A stretch of DNA of 64,000 nt, taken from Paragordius varius (Eukaryota > Nematomorpha). The notes beneath the pieces are model-generated. The model made no database searches and had not been told where the DNA came from. It worked only from the letters and a program-made list of their open reading frames with translations. A program made the translations under genes and the position numbers. Shown here piece by piece: positions 26,158 through 37,961 of this stretch (positions within the stretch are counted from its first letter, which is position 1; each line of letters starts with the position of its first letter). The stretch spans positions 6,944,001-7,008,000 of the forward strand of contig OZ176054.1 of NCBI GenBank assembly GCA_964247055.1. Direction: 5' to 3'.

Positions 26158-29100
26158 GGAATGAACTTGGGTCGTTGTGAAATTAAAAAAGCTCACATTA
26201 AAGATTTCTATTTTTAAAACGCGCGTTTCAAAAATTAAAAGTCATCTAAATTGTTTTTTTGCCATTGAAGTTGCTATTATTGATTCCATTTAAATTGTTA
26301 TATACCATTTGAAATTCAAATTTACCATTGACTAATTCTAATTCACCCTAAAAATACATTATGTATTTTAGAGCTAATATAATCTTTATTAATATGATAG
26401 ATATTTTTATGGCTTAGTTTATTTATTTTTCAGTATAATCTTAATTTTAAGCAGAATTTCATTTAAAAATATATTTAAGATACAGGTAATTTTTCAAAAA
26501 ACACATAATTTATTTTAGGGTGAATTTTGTTCAAAGGTGAATTTGAAGTGTAAATGATATATTAAAAAATTTTTTGGTCAGTATTTTACGCATTGTGAGT
26601 GTACTAATACTATCTGTTCTTATTATTACATATTAAACTTGGGATATTAATTATATTTATACTAATCCTTTTTTTTATTTTTTAGTTTGCTCCTACAATG
26701 CTGCTAATCTACCTACACATTTAGCATACAATGGGTTCATCGATTATAAAATTTTGAAAATTAATATTGACAATAAAGAAATATGTCACCACACCACCAC
26801 TTGTTCATTATTTTCGAGCGTTTGTTTAAGACTTGTGAATGCATTTTTTGCATTTCTCTCCTTCCCTAATTTGGTAAGGATTGCGGCTTCTCGTCAATTT
26901 TTACCCTTTTTTGCCGCCGCCGCCGCCAATTCTTATCAAATTGATCAAAAGGGGAAACTTGTTAAACATGTGAATCATGATGGGATGATTACATCTTTGA
27001 CAAAAACTGAATGTGATAAACTGTTTGCATATTTATTGCAAACGCCTAAAACACCACCAGACAAAATGGCGAATACTCAGTTTATGGATTGGCGTAGCAC
27101 GAAAAACAATCCATTTTTCACCAATTTGGGTATAAGTTCAACCATTATACAGCAGCAATATTTGAAAATCGCAAGATTTTATGGTTATGACGAGGACGAA
27201 GATATAAATGATGCCCAAAGCGAAAACAGTGAATCTTTATCTAAAACTGCAGGAGGCCAAAGGCATGTGGAAAAACTCCAATTTTCAGATCTTTTAAACA
27301 GCAAAGTTAGTCAAACACTTAAAGCTCAAACTAAACCGGCTGATCGCCCATATGCTCAAAAAGACAACACTTTTCGTGTCAAGGTTGGGTAGTTTTTTAT
27401 TTGTTAAGTTTTAACAGTTTTTTGTTGTAATATAGAGGAATAATTAGCATTGGATTAGATATTATGACGCTCTGACTGGTTTTAAATACATTATTTACCG
27501 TGACTGTGAGCGGTTTAATTGGTTGAAAGATTTAAACATATGTTTATCACATAAAATTATTATGTAATATTTAAATTTGTTATCAAACGATAAAATTTCG
27601 GAAATTATTTTTGTTAATCGTTAGAGGATTATAGATACTGTAGAAACCATTTTCATTCAATATTTTTGGATTGATTTACAAACCAAATTACATTTTAAGT
27701 ATTAATAAATATTCATAAGAAGTTAGACCAAATCTCCGTCAAAAATCTTACCTTAGTAGATTGAATGATGTAAAATGTGGAATCGAATTACATATATCTT
27801 ATGTAATACTTTTTCTTTTTAATTCAAAGAAAAATTTATTTTGCAAATTAAAATATTGCAGGGTTCGTATGAATAAAAATATTATTAATATTATTATCTT
27901 TTCCTATATATCACGAAATTATTTTTTAATTTCCCTTTAGTTAAAACCAAAAATTCAAGAGATTTCAGCAATATACGAGGCTGAAGATTTTAGGCTTGAG
28001 CTGGAAATAAAATTTGCACCCAACAATCTGTATCCATACGTCCCTTGTTCCCTGCAAATCATTGATTTTGCTAATCCAACGCTCACAGACTCGCTGTATG
28101 TTAATACTTGGGCTCGAGACTCTACTACAGCACCCAGGAAGGTTAAAGCTGTTTCCAACACCTCCTCTTCTGGTAGTTCCAAGGGTGGAAAAATACCCAT
28201 ATCTACCCTGAGACATTGGCTTTTACAAATGAACATTATGATAAATACGGTGAGTGTTTTAAGTTATATTTTAACTTTTCTACAATCGATTTACTGTAAT
28301 ACTTGGATTTTTTTCTTAATAATATTACAAACATGGTTTTCTAATTTCATTTTTAATCTAGTATATTTTAGTTTATGTTTTTATTATATTTTACCTTTTG
28401 ACAAAGATTCCGTGTAGTAATCGAAATTTTATGCTTTAAATATATTAAATAATTGTTGATATAAATAATTCCATTAATAAAATTACCAACTATTGTAAAT
28501 GTTTTGTATATAATTGGAATGATATAAAACCGGTTTTTTAATTACCCCAATTTACATTGTTGCGTCACACTGATAAGTGCTTTCAAACCAAATTTAATCT
28601 CCGATTATTAATGCTGAAGCTTTTCTATATTAATTTGTGTTTTAGTACAGCGTTTGTATTTCCTGTTAATTCACCTTATAAATAATCATATTTATTTCTA
28701 GTATGCCCACATATAATAAGGCAAATAGTTTAAAAAAGTACAAACATCATTTTTAAACCTATTAATCTAATTACTCATCGTTTTGAGATGTAAAAGATGG
28801 ATAAATATAATTGGCAATACAAAGATATATTTAAAATTGTAATTACAGTATGCATTTGTGTGCTTATTTCATACTATAGTTGGGTGATTTTCAACATAGT
28901 AGTGTATGGAAAAACAACAAAATGTTGAATTAACAATTTTTTCCTTTCTTTTTTTTCATATACGACTGTGTTGCAAACCCAACCATAAATGGAAATAAGC
29001 AACCATTAAAATATATATATTGTTTATGCAATGAAAATTAAGGTTTAAAAAGGTAGGTTCTTTCTTTTCAACAAATTTGTCTTTTAGTTTTTTTACTTCT

Positions 29101-29910
29101 TGTCTTTATAAGTATATTATGTACCTTAATAGCATGGTGACATTCTCCAAGGACTTCAATATTGGCACCGTAGTGTAGAACGGTATCTATCGGGTGCTTG
29201 TACTTGTATGATATGTTTTAGCATAATTAATCCCAAAGATTATAAGGCAAATGTAACTGCTACAACTCCATCTGGCACACTACTTAGTCACAATAAAATG
29301 TATAATGTGGTGAAATATGGATGCTCGCAATGCAAAAATAGATATCATCCAGCTTGTTTGGTTTATGATTAAATATTTTACTCTCAAATAGTTGGTTTCT
29401 CAACTTTTGTCATTATGTTAAAAATCAAATTTTTTTTGATTAAATGGTATATGGAGGAAAAAATAAAATTATAAAATCTAAAACGTAAAAACTGAGAGAC
29501 AAATTTTTGTGTATAAAATAAATTATATTTTAAACCAATTTTTAAAATTATTACCTATTGTTGTCGGTTGCAAAATAGGGAAATTTTAATTGCTAACACA
29601 CTCAATCAAATTTTTGTAATTGTAATCATTTAGGTCATAAAAAATATTAACGTTAAAGAGTATGGCTGATTATTGGTTTTACGTTTTGTCCTTATAATTT
29701 AAATTTTTACTGGAAATATCGTAAGTAATTTGTTTAAAATGTATGGATTTTTTTGCCAAAATATATATAATTATTTTATACTGAAAATTGAAAATAGGGT
29801 GTTGTAAACCAAAATTGTATATATATATTCAATATTATTTTCATTTACAGTATAAATGGTTCAAAACAAGTCAGAATACAACATGTCCCCTATGTCGAAG
29901 CAAGTTGTGA
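15239..29910 (+). CDS. LTN1: E3 ubiquitin ligase listerin (LTN1), 19 exons
   Basis: Listerin ubiquitinates nascent chains on stalled 60S subunits (ribosome-associated quality control, with NEMF). Exons: 15239-15280, 15307-15483, 15509-15607, 15630-15868, 16284-16454, 17100-17390, 17846-18204, 18679-18934, 19476-20222, 20503-21290, 21462-21642, 22046-23489, 23736-24291, 24621-24709, 25258-25923, 26686-27383, 27941-28249, 29133-29360, 29851-29910. All introns are GT-AG and phases agree except for a one-base shift in exon 5. Listerin marks are the N-terminus (KGNVK, GFIGFETTSEDVKSLY, LRKLGKKDVNTKVKALEEI), a long HEAT-like helical middle, an RWD-like region (exon 17) and a C-terminal RING ending YKWFKTSQNTTCPLCRSKL. 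About 2,466 residues against 1,766 in human. The surplus is Asn-rich loops (NNNNNNYNQYWNN near 21085) and a poly-Ala run near 26920. Middle exon borders were set by phase and helix-like content, so a few may be off. Confidence 0.93.
15281..15306 (+). other. LTN1: Micro-intron 1 of LTN1 (26 nt)
   Basis: GTTTGT...AAAATAG. Removing it joins GNVK to PSSSLKAANIL in frame. Without removal the frame loses the conserved GFIGFETTSEDV reading. Confidence 0.88.
15484..15508 (+). other. LTN1: Micro-intron 2 of LTN1 (25 nt)
   Basis: GTTATT...TTTTTAG. Removal joins NTKVK to ALEEIKEISN, matching the human TTKLKAMQEFG region across the junction. Confidence 0.9.
15608..15629 (+). other. LTN1: Micro-intron 3 of LTN1 (22 nt)
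   Basis: The whole intron is GTTAGTTT followed by ATCTTTAATTTTAG. Removal joins YVVPLLF to HSDLSIRELTLGICNLF, aligned with human SLDHDRRVREATQQAFEKL. Reading through runs into stops. Confidence 0.88.
24842..25198. mobile_element. GTTGG-family hairpin MITE, long copy, in an LTN1 intron
   Basis: The ends are inverted repeats. The left is GTTGGCCGATTGGCAACACA followed by GTAATGTATGG. The right is CATACGCTGCTGTGTTACCA followed by ATTGGCCAAC. A compact relative lies at 28879-28983 and a partial one near 57675-57720. Confidence 0.75.
26114..26152. repeat. (TA)n microsatellite
   Basis: About 19 TA units in the LTN1 intron between 25924 and 26685. Another AT run of similar size is at about 37928-37960 in XPOT. 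Confidence 0.9.
26302..26560. mobile_element. ATACC-family MITE, copy 2, in an LTN1 intron
   Basis: Starts ATACCATTTGAAATTC and ends GTAAATGATAT, with inner AATTCACCCTAAAAATACAT and its inverse ATTTATTTTAGGGTGAATTT. It sits in the 762-nt intron before exon 16. Confidence 0.82.
27941..28249 (+). other. LTN1: LTN1 exon 17: RWD-like domain region
   Basis: Encodes 103 residues, including EISAIYEAEDFRLELEIKFA, YPYVPCSLQIIDFANP and LRHWLLQMNIMINT. These follow the human listerin segment [30 protein letters not shown] and WRNWMLQLSTYL that precedes the RING. It is read in phase 0 on both sides. Confidence 0.88.
28879..28983. mobile_element. GTTGG-family hairpin MITE, 105 bp, in an LTN1 intron
   Basis: GTTGGGTGATTTTCAACATA at the left is complementary, with mismatches, to CTGTGTTGCAAACCCAAC at the right, and both carry the TATACGACTGTG / TAGTGTATGG theme of the 24842 copy. 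Confidence 0.75.
29205..29907 (+). other. LTN1: LTN1 C-terminal RING-CH domain, split over two exons
   Basis: Zinc ligands are visible in order: CMIC (from 29205), CSQC, YHPAC (His and Cys) in exon 18, then CPLC in exon 19 (29851-29910). The spacing after CSQC equals that of human listerin (CRTC, FHSAC, CPLC). Between CMIC and CSQC there are about 35 residues against about 15 in human, an inserted Thr/Asn-rich loop (ANVTATTPSGTLLSHNKMYN). The stop is TGA at 29908-29910. Confidence 0.95.
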
Positions 29911-29968
29911 AAAAAATGCAATTATATATAATTATCTTATTTAAATACCATTATGACATATTATTTTC

Positions 29969-29974
29969 AATAAA
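29969..29974 (+). promoter_or_regulatory. LTN1: Likely poly(A) signal of LTN1
   Basis: AATAAA about 60 nt after the LTN1 stop. Assignment by position only. Confidence 0.55.
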
Positions 29975-30182
29975 TGACACCATTACGACCTTTTTGGAGA
30001 TTTTGCAATTATTATAGATAATGTCATTTACGTCTTAATTTTATCTCCTTTTTTCCATTTAACCCTGCGTGCATTTTATTATATACCATGCCAAATTTAA
30101 GTAGCCAGAACAAACATGTCATTGTAGTATAGTATATAAGACTTGATTTACGATAAAATCGGAGGTTCCCGTTTTTAAACAT

Positions 30183-30453
30183 ATACCATTTACACCTCAA
30201 ATTCACCCTTCAACACTTCAAATTCCTTAACCATTAAAATAAACCCTTAAACTTTTTAAATTTATCTAAAAAATAATTGTATCTTTGAGCTAATCAATTG
30301 GTATAAAATTTATCTTTATATGGCATGATTTATCATTTATATATCTATTATATTAGTTTCATTTTTTAAAATTTTAAATTTATAAAAACTTATTTATATT
30401 TAGGTTGAGTTTGATTTGTTTGAGGCTTAATTTGAATAATTAAATTGGGGTAT
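30183..30453. mobile_element. ATACC-family MITE, copy 3, between LTN1 and XPOT
   Basis: Starts ATACCATTTACACCTCAAAT and ends AAATTGGGGTAT. The right half is more diverged than in copies 1 and 5. Confidence 0.7.
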
Positions 30454-30479
30454 CGAAATTTATCTAGGTATACCTTATA

Positions 30480-30880
30480 ACCTTTTTACTTGTTTGCCTA
30501 GTTTACATTTGGGGGAGTTTTATCGAGCTCAATTTTGTAAATAAACTACAGTTTGAAAGTTAATACAAATTAAATTTAATTATCAAACATTTCTCATGTA
30601 TTTGATAAAAAAGCTTTTATTTTTATTGTTTTGTCTTGAGTCTAAAATTGGGACAGCTCCAAAACATGATTGAAACAAACAGCTGATATTAAAATCAAGA
30701 TATATAAAGTTTTTTCATGGTAGTCTGAAGCTTTAAAATAAATTATTAAAATATTAGGTATAATGTGCATAAAAGATTTAGGAAAGCATATTTTTATCGG
30801 ATTTATACTTTACTTTTTAAGATACTCAAATTTCAAATGGCTCTCGATATAATTTTAACCCAAAAGGTAATGGAGTGTTA
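30480..30880 (+). repeat. Dispersed repeat R2, copy 1
   Basis: Shares with 53125-53630, in the same orientation and order, GAGCTCAATTTTGTAAATAA plus ACTACAGTT, the TCTAAAATTGGGACAG block, AACAGCTGATATT and CCAAAAGGTAATGGAGTGTT. Non-coding; class unknown. It fills much of the LTN1-XPOT interval (29911-31561), which shows no gene otherwise. Confidence 0.8.
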
Positions 30881-31561
30881 AAATAAGTAAAATCAACTAT
30901 TTTTAAATGATTTATTATATTTCGGTTCATTAAAGTTATGTAAATGCAATCTTTTGCCATGGTTTAATTCTATGCATATTTTTGAAATATTTAATTTAAA
31001 CAGGTCTAGAGTACCCAACGACCCCATTTTTCTAAATACTGAAATGAATGTGTTGTATCAAAGTGTTAAGGGTGATTGGTGTTATATTAGTAAATCTGTC
31101 TATATAAGTATATATTGTCATACAATTCAAGTTGTCTGGCTATTATCGTATGTTTTGCAATCACAGTTAATTTTGTGACGGAATACTATTATAATATATC
31201 TTAAGTATTAATCTTTATTATGGTGACATATTGTCTCCTTAAAAAAAGGAATATATTAAATCTCGGCTCATTTAAAATTTAAGTAAGTTATATGATAAAA
31301 ACAAAATTTTACATTTGGCACACTATGATTTATAAATTATCAATATTATCGAAATATCATTTACCGGAACGATTTAAAATATGAAAATATTAAAAATTAT
31401 GCTTCTCTTTCTGTGAATTTGGCAAAATCGAATTATCTTAAAAACCTTGAACGTATTTTTGATTAAATCATTACAAACCTTGCAAAAAAAATATAAAATC
31501 AAAAAATAAAAAATTATTTTTAACAAGCTTAATTTACGTTTTTAAGTTAAACACCGACCAC

Positions 31562-34500
31562 ATGGATATCCAGGTTGTTCAAAAATAAATATTTAGGTGT
31601 ATAAATATTTTGAAAGCCTTAAAAAAGATCCAAATTATAGGAACAAATGTTTGGAAATTTTGAATTCATCAGAGAGGTTATATAATTATAATTGTGTAGT
31701 GGAGATGAAATATTGTTCCTCTGTTTCAACATATTACAATCGAATATCAATAATGAAAACAGTGATTGCATTAAAGAATTATCACAAAAATTGTTAGAAT
31801 GGTTTTCTTTCCGTGTAAATAATGGCTCAATTTTACCCTTTCATGTTAAAAATAAATTTGCTCAACTATATACCACATTATTTTATAAGGATTATTTAAA
31901 TTCTGATTCTGCCGTTTTTGAATATCTTTTTAAATATTTTGGCCAAAATGCATTTCAATCTCCTCCTTCATCACAAAGCATTCAAATTATTGACATATAT
32001 TTGCGCATCATAATGGCTATTCATACTGACATTGTTGATAAAACCTATAATCACGATTCCCAAACTCAGATAAAAACGTCGCTTATTAAAGACAAATTAA
32101 GATTAAATGATAATTCAAGGCTGATATCTTCCTTATACCAAATTATAGTAATATTATTATTAATAGATTTTAGATTTTAAAATTATAAGAATTTTAGATT
32201 TTTATTCAATAATATACGCATATTATTACTATTATTTAAAGTTTATCATGTTTTATGTAAATTATTCCTTTAAAAATATATCACATTCGCTTAACCCTAA
32301 CATTATTTCCAAATTACATTTAGAATAACTTGATTGATGCAAACACCAATTCAAATATAACTGCTCTCGGCTCACAAACCACGCAAAATGAAACAATTAA
32401 CTCAATAATCGCTAAAGCTTTTGAATGTATAGGTCTTTTCTCGAGTTGGGTCGATATAACATTGTGTGTTAACGATCAAATTGTTGCTTTTATTAATACG
32501 AAATGCCTTAAACCGGTTCTTAAATCCTTTTTGGACGAAAGTGAATTAATTTCCCTTAATATATAAAGGAATTATTATTATAATGACAACACATAAAAAT
32601 TTAAAGTCATAATTTTTATTAAAGAAATTTTAAAACATTTTTATATAATAATCGTTTGGGGTGCGAAAGGGGTTTGAGTTACGAATTTAATTTTTACAAT
32701 CATCATATGTAAAAATAAAGATAAAATATTTGTTATAAATATTTTATATGTTTTGTCTTTTTAATTTTATACCATATTTTTTTCATTGATTATAAGCATT
32801 AAATTTTAATAAATATTATAATACGATTAATATAAATATATTGAAATGTCAATATGGATTTTATTGCCTTAAAATTTAAAAAACACCAGACAAATTTTGA
32901 TAATGTTTTGTTTGGCGTTTTTTGGGTTTGCTATATATACCATTCATAATACATCTTTGAACAATTCAAATTCACCCTAAAAATAATTTATGGGGTTTCG
33001 GGCTTCAAACAAATTTTTGAAACTTATGTGTATATCATGTTTTGTATGTTAGAATTAAAGATCATACATATCCTTATGATTTATTTATAGAACCATCTTC
33101 TTTTATTCCATCGACGCACTTTTCAATAGCCAATGCAAGTTTAAAATTTATCAAAGAATTGTTGAACAAAAAAATGGAACCAATACCAAAGCTGCAATAT
33201 TTGGATTTTTTATGGATTTCTTTTGCTGACACGTCTCAAAGGGAAACTACAACATTTTTTCACCTTAAACAGACCGAATTACAAACACTGGCTAATTGTA
33301 TAATAAATCAATCGACTGAGGAATTTACCATTAAAGCTATGGTTTGTTTGATATTAATTTTGGCTTAGTTTCTTGTGTATCGAAATTGATAGGATATGTA
33401 GATAAATTATTTACATAATTTCAAACTTTCTTGACCGTTTAGTTGGGGTATTTTTGTGTGTTAAATAGAAATATATAAACGATATTCATTATCTAATAAT
33501 ATTAAGTTAATTAGGTAAAATCCTCAATTGGTTATCAGAAAAAAAATGTAATGCAAAATTATTACTATTTATACAATCCTTTATAAATTAAATTATAACT
33601 TTAATAAAGAAAACCAAATGACTTCCAAAAAATAATATGTTTCGATCTTGCTTTATTTGCAACATAGCCCTTATTTTTGCTGAGAACTAGTACTTTTTTC
33701 ACCTGTTAAATCTTAATAAAGTCCATTTAACCAAATCGTGTATTATTTAATTATATAATTTATTTAACATCATGTTATTGTTAAATATAACTTGTGTTTT
33801 TTTATTTTTTAGGCAGAATTTCTTCGACTAAGATCGGAATTGTTTGATTCTTTTGGAGTACACTACATTACCGCTTGGAGTAGGTAAAATGTGTTTGTAT
33901 TTTATATCAAAATTTAAGTTATGTAATAATTAATAACCCAAATAATATATATTATTTACGTAAATATTTCATAATTAAAATTTTAACTCTTTAACCGCTC
34001 TTATCAACTCCAATTTTTATTTTTAACGTTTTTTAATCCCCCTTTATCAAGATTTTGTTTTTGAAATTCATTTACTATACTGGCCGTTTTAAATAATTAA
34101 TTTACAAATTTGCCAGATTTAAAATAAACTTTTTTAAATATCTTTGCCAGATTGCATTTAAAATAAATAAAATTTTTATTTTTATTGGCTGAAAGCTAAA
34201 ATATAAAAGTTACTTATTTATAGTCAAAGATATTTTCCCTTACTGTATTGCTATCTATGGCAGGCAATATTCAATGAAAAAACTTTTTTTCTAGTCTGGC
34301 ATGTTTGCCTAATTTGATATATAAACATAGCATGTGTCAAAAATACACTGCTTGTAAAATATCGCCAGGTAGCATTTACCGTAAAGAGTAAATACCATTT
34401 ACATTTTAAATTTACCCTTGAACAATTCAAATTTACCCTGAAAGAAATTATGTGTTTTTTAAGATTAAAAATTGCCTAAAATTTTTAATATTTTTAAAAA

Positions 34501-37500
34501 ATAAAATTACGTTTAAAATTAATATAAAAGTGAAAAAATAATAAACTATGCCATTGAGTTATATTAGCCCGAAACACATAATTTATTTTTAAGGTTTCGA
34601 TGAATTGAAGTTTGAATCGTTTAAGGATTTTAAATTGTAAATGGTATATTATAAGGTAAAAGCAATATGCACTAACTATTGCCAACCATATGCATACAAC
34701 TAGCAATTATTCTATACATATTGTTTATTTTAAACATATATAATATAGGCTTCTTAAACTGAAGGATGGTAACTCAATTCCACCTAATAACGTAACAACT
34801 AATAAAATACCTCCAGCTTATCCAAATTATCCTTGGGCAACTCCATCTATTGCCTCATCCAATCTCAATGTCGACGAAATCGAACATCAATTAACTTTTG
34901 TTTTACAGCAAAGTATTTTGCCTAAAATTGAAATTTTATTACAAAACTTGATCCTTACATGTGAATTTTTCGAACAACTCTCTGGTTATGTTCCTGATAC
35001 GACCAAAATTCTTCTCATTATCTATTTTGTCTGCTGTAAAGATAGTGTTGAATGTCTAACCGGATTTTTAAACGAATACCTTGTTACGATTCTTAAGCCT
35101 TTAACCAATGAATTGAGGAATTCTGACGACAATATGACACAAAATAAGGCTGGTATTCTAAATGGAATAATTGCCAAAGAAACCAACATATCCTTATCCA
35201 ATGGAGGAAAGAAAAAGGAAGGTCTTATCAAAAATTATTTGTGCTCAAATCAAACTGGTCAGTGTATCATTGATGTCCAGACTCAAATAGATGTAAATCT
35301 TATTTTTTTAAAGAGGAATTATATTCATGAGGTATTATGAATTGTGGGCCAAAAATAGGTAAGCAAGACTGTAACATTTATCTTGAAGGCTGACAAAACA
35401 CTAGTAAAATAATACGTTAAAAATATTAAATGAGAACGTTGGGCAATTTTTATTTTCCACCCAAGATTTGTTTTTTATTTTTTCAAGTTTGAATTATAGC
35501 GCAAACTTTATCTTAATTTTTTATGTGAAACAACATATTTTTACAAAAAAACAACAAAGAGAAAAAAATTTTACACGCCTAAATCATTTCAAGGTTACAA
35601 ACTGTGCCACATAATTCTGACACGAATTCGATTTTTCTATAAATACTATGGCTATACTCTATCAGCATTTGAAACATAAAATTTTTTGCAAAATTATAAT
35701 TTGGTCATATAGCCCTTTTCCTTAAATTTATTTTTTAATGTTCTTACCTAATACAAGGCTCTTTCCATTGCAGAATTACCTTTGGTTCTTTCTTTCAAAC
35801 TGTTTCTTTGTTGTAAATAAAATTGCCCTTTTTTACGCTTAACTTTAAATATAACTCATAGTAATGGGTCAATACGTGCCTAATATTAGTTTACAATATG
35901 AACTTGGCATAAATTTATAAAGTTATGTTAAAGGTATTTATTTTGGATTTTTCGCATTTCGCCAATATTTATAAAAAATTTATTCTGTTAATTAATGATA
36001 TGTTGCATTTTGACTTAAGCTACTTGTTTTCTTTACAACTTCGTTCATTTTTCAATAAAGACCAAACCACAAATTTTATCCAATATTACAGTATGAGTAT
36101 ATATATATATATATTGCTAGAAAGTTATTAATTAATTACTAAATAGTAAATACAACAAAGGGAAGTATTATTGGCTTGTAGTTATTTTTTCATTTTTTAC
36201 TAATACCATTTATCCTGCCCTTTGTTGTATTTACTATTTGGCAATAATTAATAAGTTTCTAGTAATATATACTTCTCATATTAGTATTATTATAAGAAAG
36301 TCACTTTAAAATGTTTTGTTAGGCCTGTATGTGCATTAAATTTAAAATTATTTCTCATGTTTAAATATGCGAATTGTGTAAAAAATGTTGTGTGTTGTCC
36401 TTAGAAAAATATGAACCTTTTACTATTTCTGTCTTAATGAACGTTATATCATAATTTTCAAGGTTTTGATAAAGGCTTTGGTTATTTTTGTCTTTGAAGT
36501 CGGAAACATCCATTTTTCCAATTTTTTTACTAATTTTATTAACTAAAATATCTATATAGCAATAATAATATTCAACAAAAAAATAAGTAAATTTATTATA
36601 ATTAATTAACTCAAACATAATTTATATTTTTTGTATATTATTATAGAAAATAGCTCAAATTATTGCTGCCAAATATCTATTACCTAATCACTTTTTTGTC
36701 CATGCGAATCCGAATGATACCAATACAGTAAAACTAATGGTTTTATTTATTATTTTTTAAATATTTTTTGAGGTTTTTTTCAAAAAAAAATATATATATA
36801 TTTAATAATATTTTAGTTAAATATACCAAACAGTCATGCTGAAATATTGGAACAACACAAAGAATGGAAAATGACGTTTACTCTACTGTCCAGCATTGTA
36901 AATATATTATTTTAATTATTAAGATAAGAACCAAAATTATTACACATTTATTCAAATTTCAATTAAATAATTTAGAATAGTTTTTATTTAGTGTAAAGTT
37001 ACACACACTATATTTCATTTTTTGCCGTGAAAATGACAGTAAAAGATGTATAATTTTGCAATATTTGATGCAACATTTAGGATTTTATACGCATTCTTAA
37101 TCTGTTTGAATCGCAAATATTGACGCCAACCCTTATGTCTTGGTCTCAATTAGTTGATAATCAAAAAAATCCTTCACAGTCTACTAATACCCTACCACCA
37201 TTTAATTTGTTGGAGCGAATGTTAGCTCTTTTCACCTCCATACTTGAATATTATATCGTAAGTATTATGATTAATTTATATACTAATGTAGTGTTTTGGG
37301 AAATTTGTTTATTAATTTATTTTAAATGATTAATTTTATTACAATAAATACCGAATCCATATTTATAGTATGGGTTGTGTGACAATGTTAAAAAATTTTT
37401 TGGAAGATTATATTAAAAAAATAAAACCTTTAACTAAAATTCAAATTAAAACCACAAAAAAACATTTTTATTTTCATAGGCCTACCTATTACAATTGATA

Positions 37501-37929
37501 AAAAAGTAAATCATTTAATATTGATTTCATTTCTCTACATTTTTTTATATATCAATCATTTTTTGTTATCGTTAACTTTAGTCCATTAAATCTCAATTAC
37601 AACCATATGCATCTAATACTTCACTCAATAATTTGCCCAAAACCGGCATAAATGATAGCACTCCAAATCAAAACTCAAATCAACTCAAATTGCACAAAGA
37701 TACCATTCAAAATACCATAACGAAACTTACACTGTTAATGTTGGAACAAAGAGATGCCATATGTAATGTTAACAAAGATAATCAAAATGGTATATTCATT
37801 TAATATTTTCTAAATTTAACTAAAAAATTTAATTTTAGACCTCCCCTCCTTATACCCCACTTTCATATATCTTTTTTGTATAAATGTATAGGAAATAATT
37901 AGGTTTTTATAAACCTTGCCAGAGGCATG

Positions 37930-37961
<32 letters not shown>

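Noticed and set aside
27955-28236. Minus-strand open frames of 93 and 83 codons
   Set aside because: Shadows of LTN1 exon 17, whose plus-strand reading matches listerin.
30954-31178. 74-codon open frame considered as XPOT exon 1
   Set aside because: No likeness to the exportin-T N-terminus. The short ATG exon at 31562 joins the conserved frame through a good GT-AG micro-intron.
36361-36618. 85-codon minus-strand open frame
   Set aside because: It lies within an XPOT intron, is rich in Asn, Lys and Tyr as expected of random AT-rich DNA, and matches nothing.
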